Of a DNA stretch of 64,000 bases, positions 63,624 to 64,000 are shown one piece after another. The notes under the pieces are model-generated. The model was not told the origin of the DNA. It searched no databases and saw only the letters and a program-made list of their open reading frames with translations. The DNA is from Elmis aenea (lineage: Eukaryota; Arthropoda; Insecta; Coleoptera; Elmidae): the NCBI GenBank assembly GCA_947652605.1, contig OX393578.1, positions 806,001 through 870,000 of the forward strand, in the 5' to 3' direction. The translations under genes and the position numbers were made by a program. Within the stretch, counting starts at the first letter, position 1. Each line of letters opens with the position of its first letter.

Positions 63624-64000
63624 GCTAAAATTTGAACAAAATGTAACGAGCCGTTTTCGAAAAAAAATTTCAAAATTTTTAATTTTTTGAATAACTTTGT
63701 AAATTAAATTTCAAACTAGTTGAAACAAACGGCATTATACTAAGAAAATAAAACTCTATAACATACTAAAATTTGAACAAAATCGTATGAGCCGTTTTCG
63801 AGAAAAAAATTCAAAATTTTCAAAATTTTTACTTTTTTGAATAACTTTGTAAATTAAATTTCAAACTAGTTGAAACAAACGGCATTATACTAAGAAAATT
63901 AAACTCTATAACATGCTAAAATTTGAACAAAATGTAACGAGCCGTTTTCGAGAAAAAAATTCAAAATTTTCAAAATTTTTACTTTTTTGAATAACTTTGT
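63624..64000 (+). repeat. GS, AL and a partial GL at the right edge
   Basis: GS (141 bp) and AL (150 bp), then the first 86 bases of a GL monomer cut by the window end. Nothing marks an array boundary here. Confidence 0.9.

Larger units (their letters stand above)
1..64000 (+). repeat. Satellite DNA array, 150/141-bp monomers, fills the window
   Basis: Head-to-tail tandem array of one AT-rich satellite. My tiling gives 435 whole monomers (275 of 150 bp, 147 of 141 bp, 13 of 149 bp) and a final partial one. No inversion, no foreign insertion and no gap interrupts the register. Every monomer contains stops in all six frames; the longest open stretch I could trace is about 40 codons, so nothing is annotated as coding. 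Both array ends lie outside the window. Satellites of this period are commonly centromeric or pericentromeric and can be wrapped one nucleosome per monomer; that placement is inference. I do not recognise the family name. Confidence 0.98.
51372..64000 (+). repeat. Region 4: GS/GL/AL HOR family
   Basis: Built from AL, GS(c) and the GL hybrid. P, EL, AS and GTTAAAAC variants are absent, and R heads are limited to one RL at 61,110. Recurrent private variants are a run ACTAAAAAAATAAAAC at the end of some GS monomers (56,533, 57,415, 58,588, 60,061, 61,525, 62,266, 63,298), CTGAAATTTG, and TTTTTTAAATAAC. The array continues past the right end. Confidence 0.9.

Noticed and set aside
1..64000. CRISPR array
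   Set aside because: Repeats are contiguous and 141-150 bp long with no unique spacers, and no cas-like gene is present.
1..64000. Protein-coding repeats, since 150 and 141 are both multiples of three
   Set aside because: Each frame on both strands has at least one stop per monomer (for example TGA in ATTTGAAC, TTTTGAATA and GTTGAAAC on the plus strand), so no frame stays open beyond about 40 codons.
1..64000. CENP-B box in the GCCGTTTTCG core
   Set aside because: The reverse strand reads TTCGAAAACGGC in S monomers, but the spacing from TTCG to CGG is too short and the final CGGG is missing, so it does not fit the NTTCGNNNNANNCGGGN consensus.
1..64000. AATAAA polyadenylation signals and TATA-like boxes in the linker
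   Set aside because: AATAAA in AAAATAAAAC and TATAAC occur in most monomers of a 78% AT repeat; without a transcription unit they are expected by composition.
1..64000. Bacterial or plasmid iterons, or a replication origin
   Set aside because: 435 nucleosome-length repeats with HOR structure over 64 kb and no replication gene do not fit iterons; AT-rich origin matches would be by chance.
1..64000. Telomeric or simple-sequence repeat
   Set aside because: The period is 141-150 bp, and no short telomere-like motif is tandemly repeated; the A/T tracts inside monomers are short and imperfect.
1..64000. Whole window as an assembly artefact of looping
   Set aside because: Copies are not a fixed cycle: HOR units differ in length and carry private single-copy variants in coherent positions. 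Local collapse or expansion cannot be excluded without reads.
1..64000. Naming the host species or satellite family
   Set aside because: No unique flanking sequence exists in the window and I do not recognise the monomer with enough certainty; composition only suggests a eukaryote, perhaps an invertebrate.

Overview
The whole 64,000-base window is one uninterrupted tandem satellite DNA array. I see no gene, RNA gene, transposon, CRISPR array or unique sequence in it. By hand I tiled it into 435 complete monomers plus an 86-base partial at the right end. There are 275 monomers of 150 bp, 147 of 141 bp and 13 of 149 bp; these lengths sum exactly to position 63,914, an internal check on the tiling. 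All monomers point the same way, head to tail. The standard 150-bp monomer is about 22% G+C. It still carries four CpG dinucleotides, about twice what its base composition predicts. A nucleosome-sized AT-rich satellite with higher-order repeats (HORs) points to eukaryotic centromeric or pericentromeric heterochromatin. Retained CpGs favour a genome with little CpG methylation, such as many insects and other invertebrates. The species cannot be read from the sequence.

Monomer codes used throughout, counting each monomer from (A/G)CTAAAA. Head: A = ACTAAAATTTG with CGTATGAG; C = ACTAAAACTTG; E = ACTAGAATTTG; G = GCTAAAATTTG with GTAACGAG; R = G head with GTAACAAG; X = ACTAAAATTTG with GTAACGAG. 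Body: L = long (CGAGAAAAAAATTC then two AAAATTTT tracts, 150 bp); S = short (CGAAAAAAAATTTC then one AAAATTTTT tract, 141 bp). So AL, GS, AS, GL and so on. P = 149-bp monomer with ACTAAAATTGAAC. K = the distinct 141-bp monomers of the central island.

Layout. (1) 1-2,814: GS-AL-CL-AL tetramers. (2) 2,815-24,327: a series of HOR units, each opening with a marker monomer carrying ACTAATTG and ACTGAG. Several units are exact multiples of 441 bp (two long plus one short monomer). (3) 24,328-51,371: a second HOR family built on RS, AS, EL and P monomers, containing an 11-monomer island of subfamily K at 29,758-31,308. (4) 51,372-64,000: a third family in which GL hybrids alternate with AL and GS.

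The AS hybrid occurs only in region 3 and the GL hybrid essentially only in region 4. They look like reciprocal recombinants of AL and GS with a breakpoint in a shared 13-bp core. Nested tandem duplications (590 bp inside 1,612 bp; 882, 891, 741 and 2,205 bp) and displaced duplications (3,678 bp at 7,524 bp offset; 2,628 bp at 9,078 bp offset) record repeated unequal exchange. I found no encoded biological system; the interest lies in the array architecture and its recombination record.
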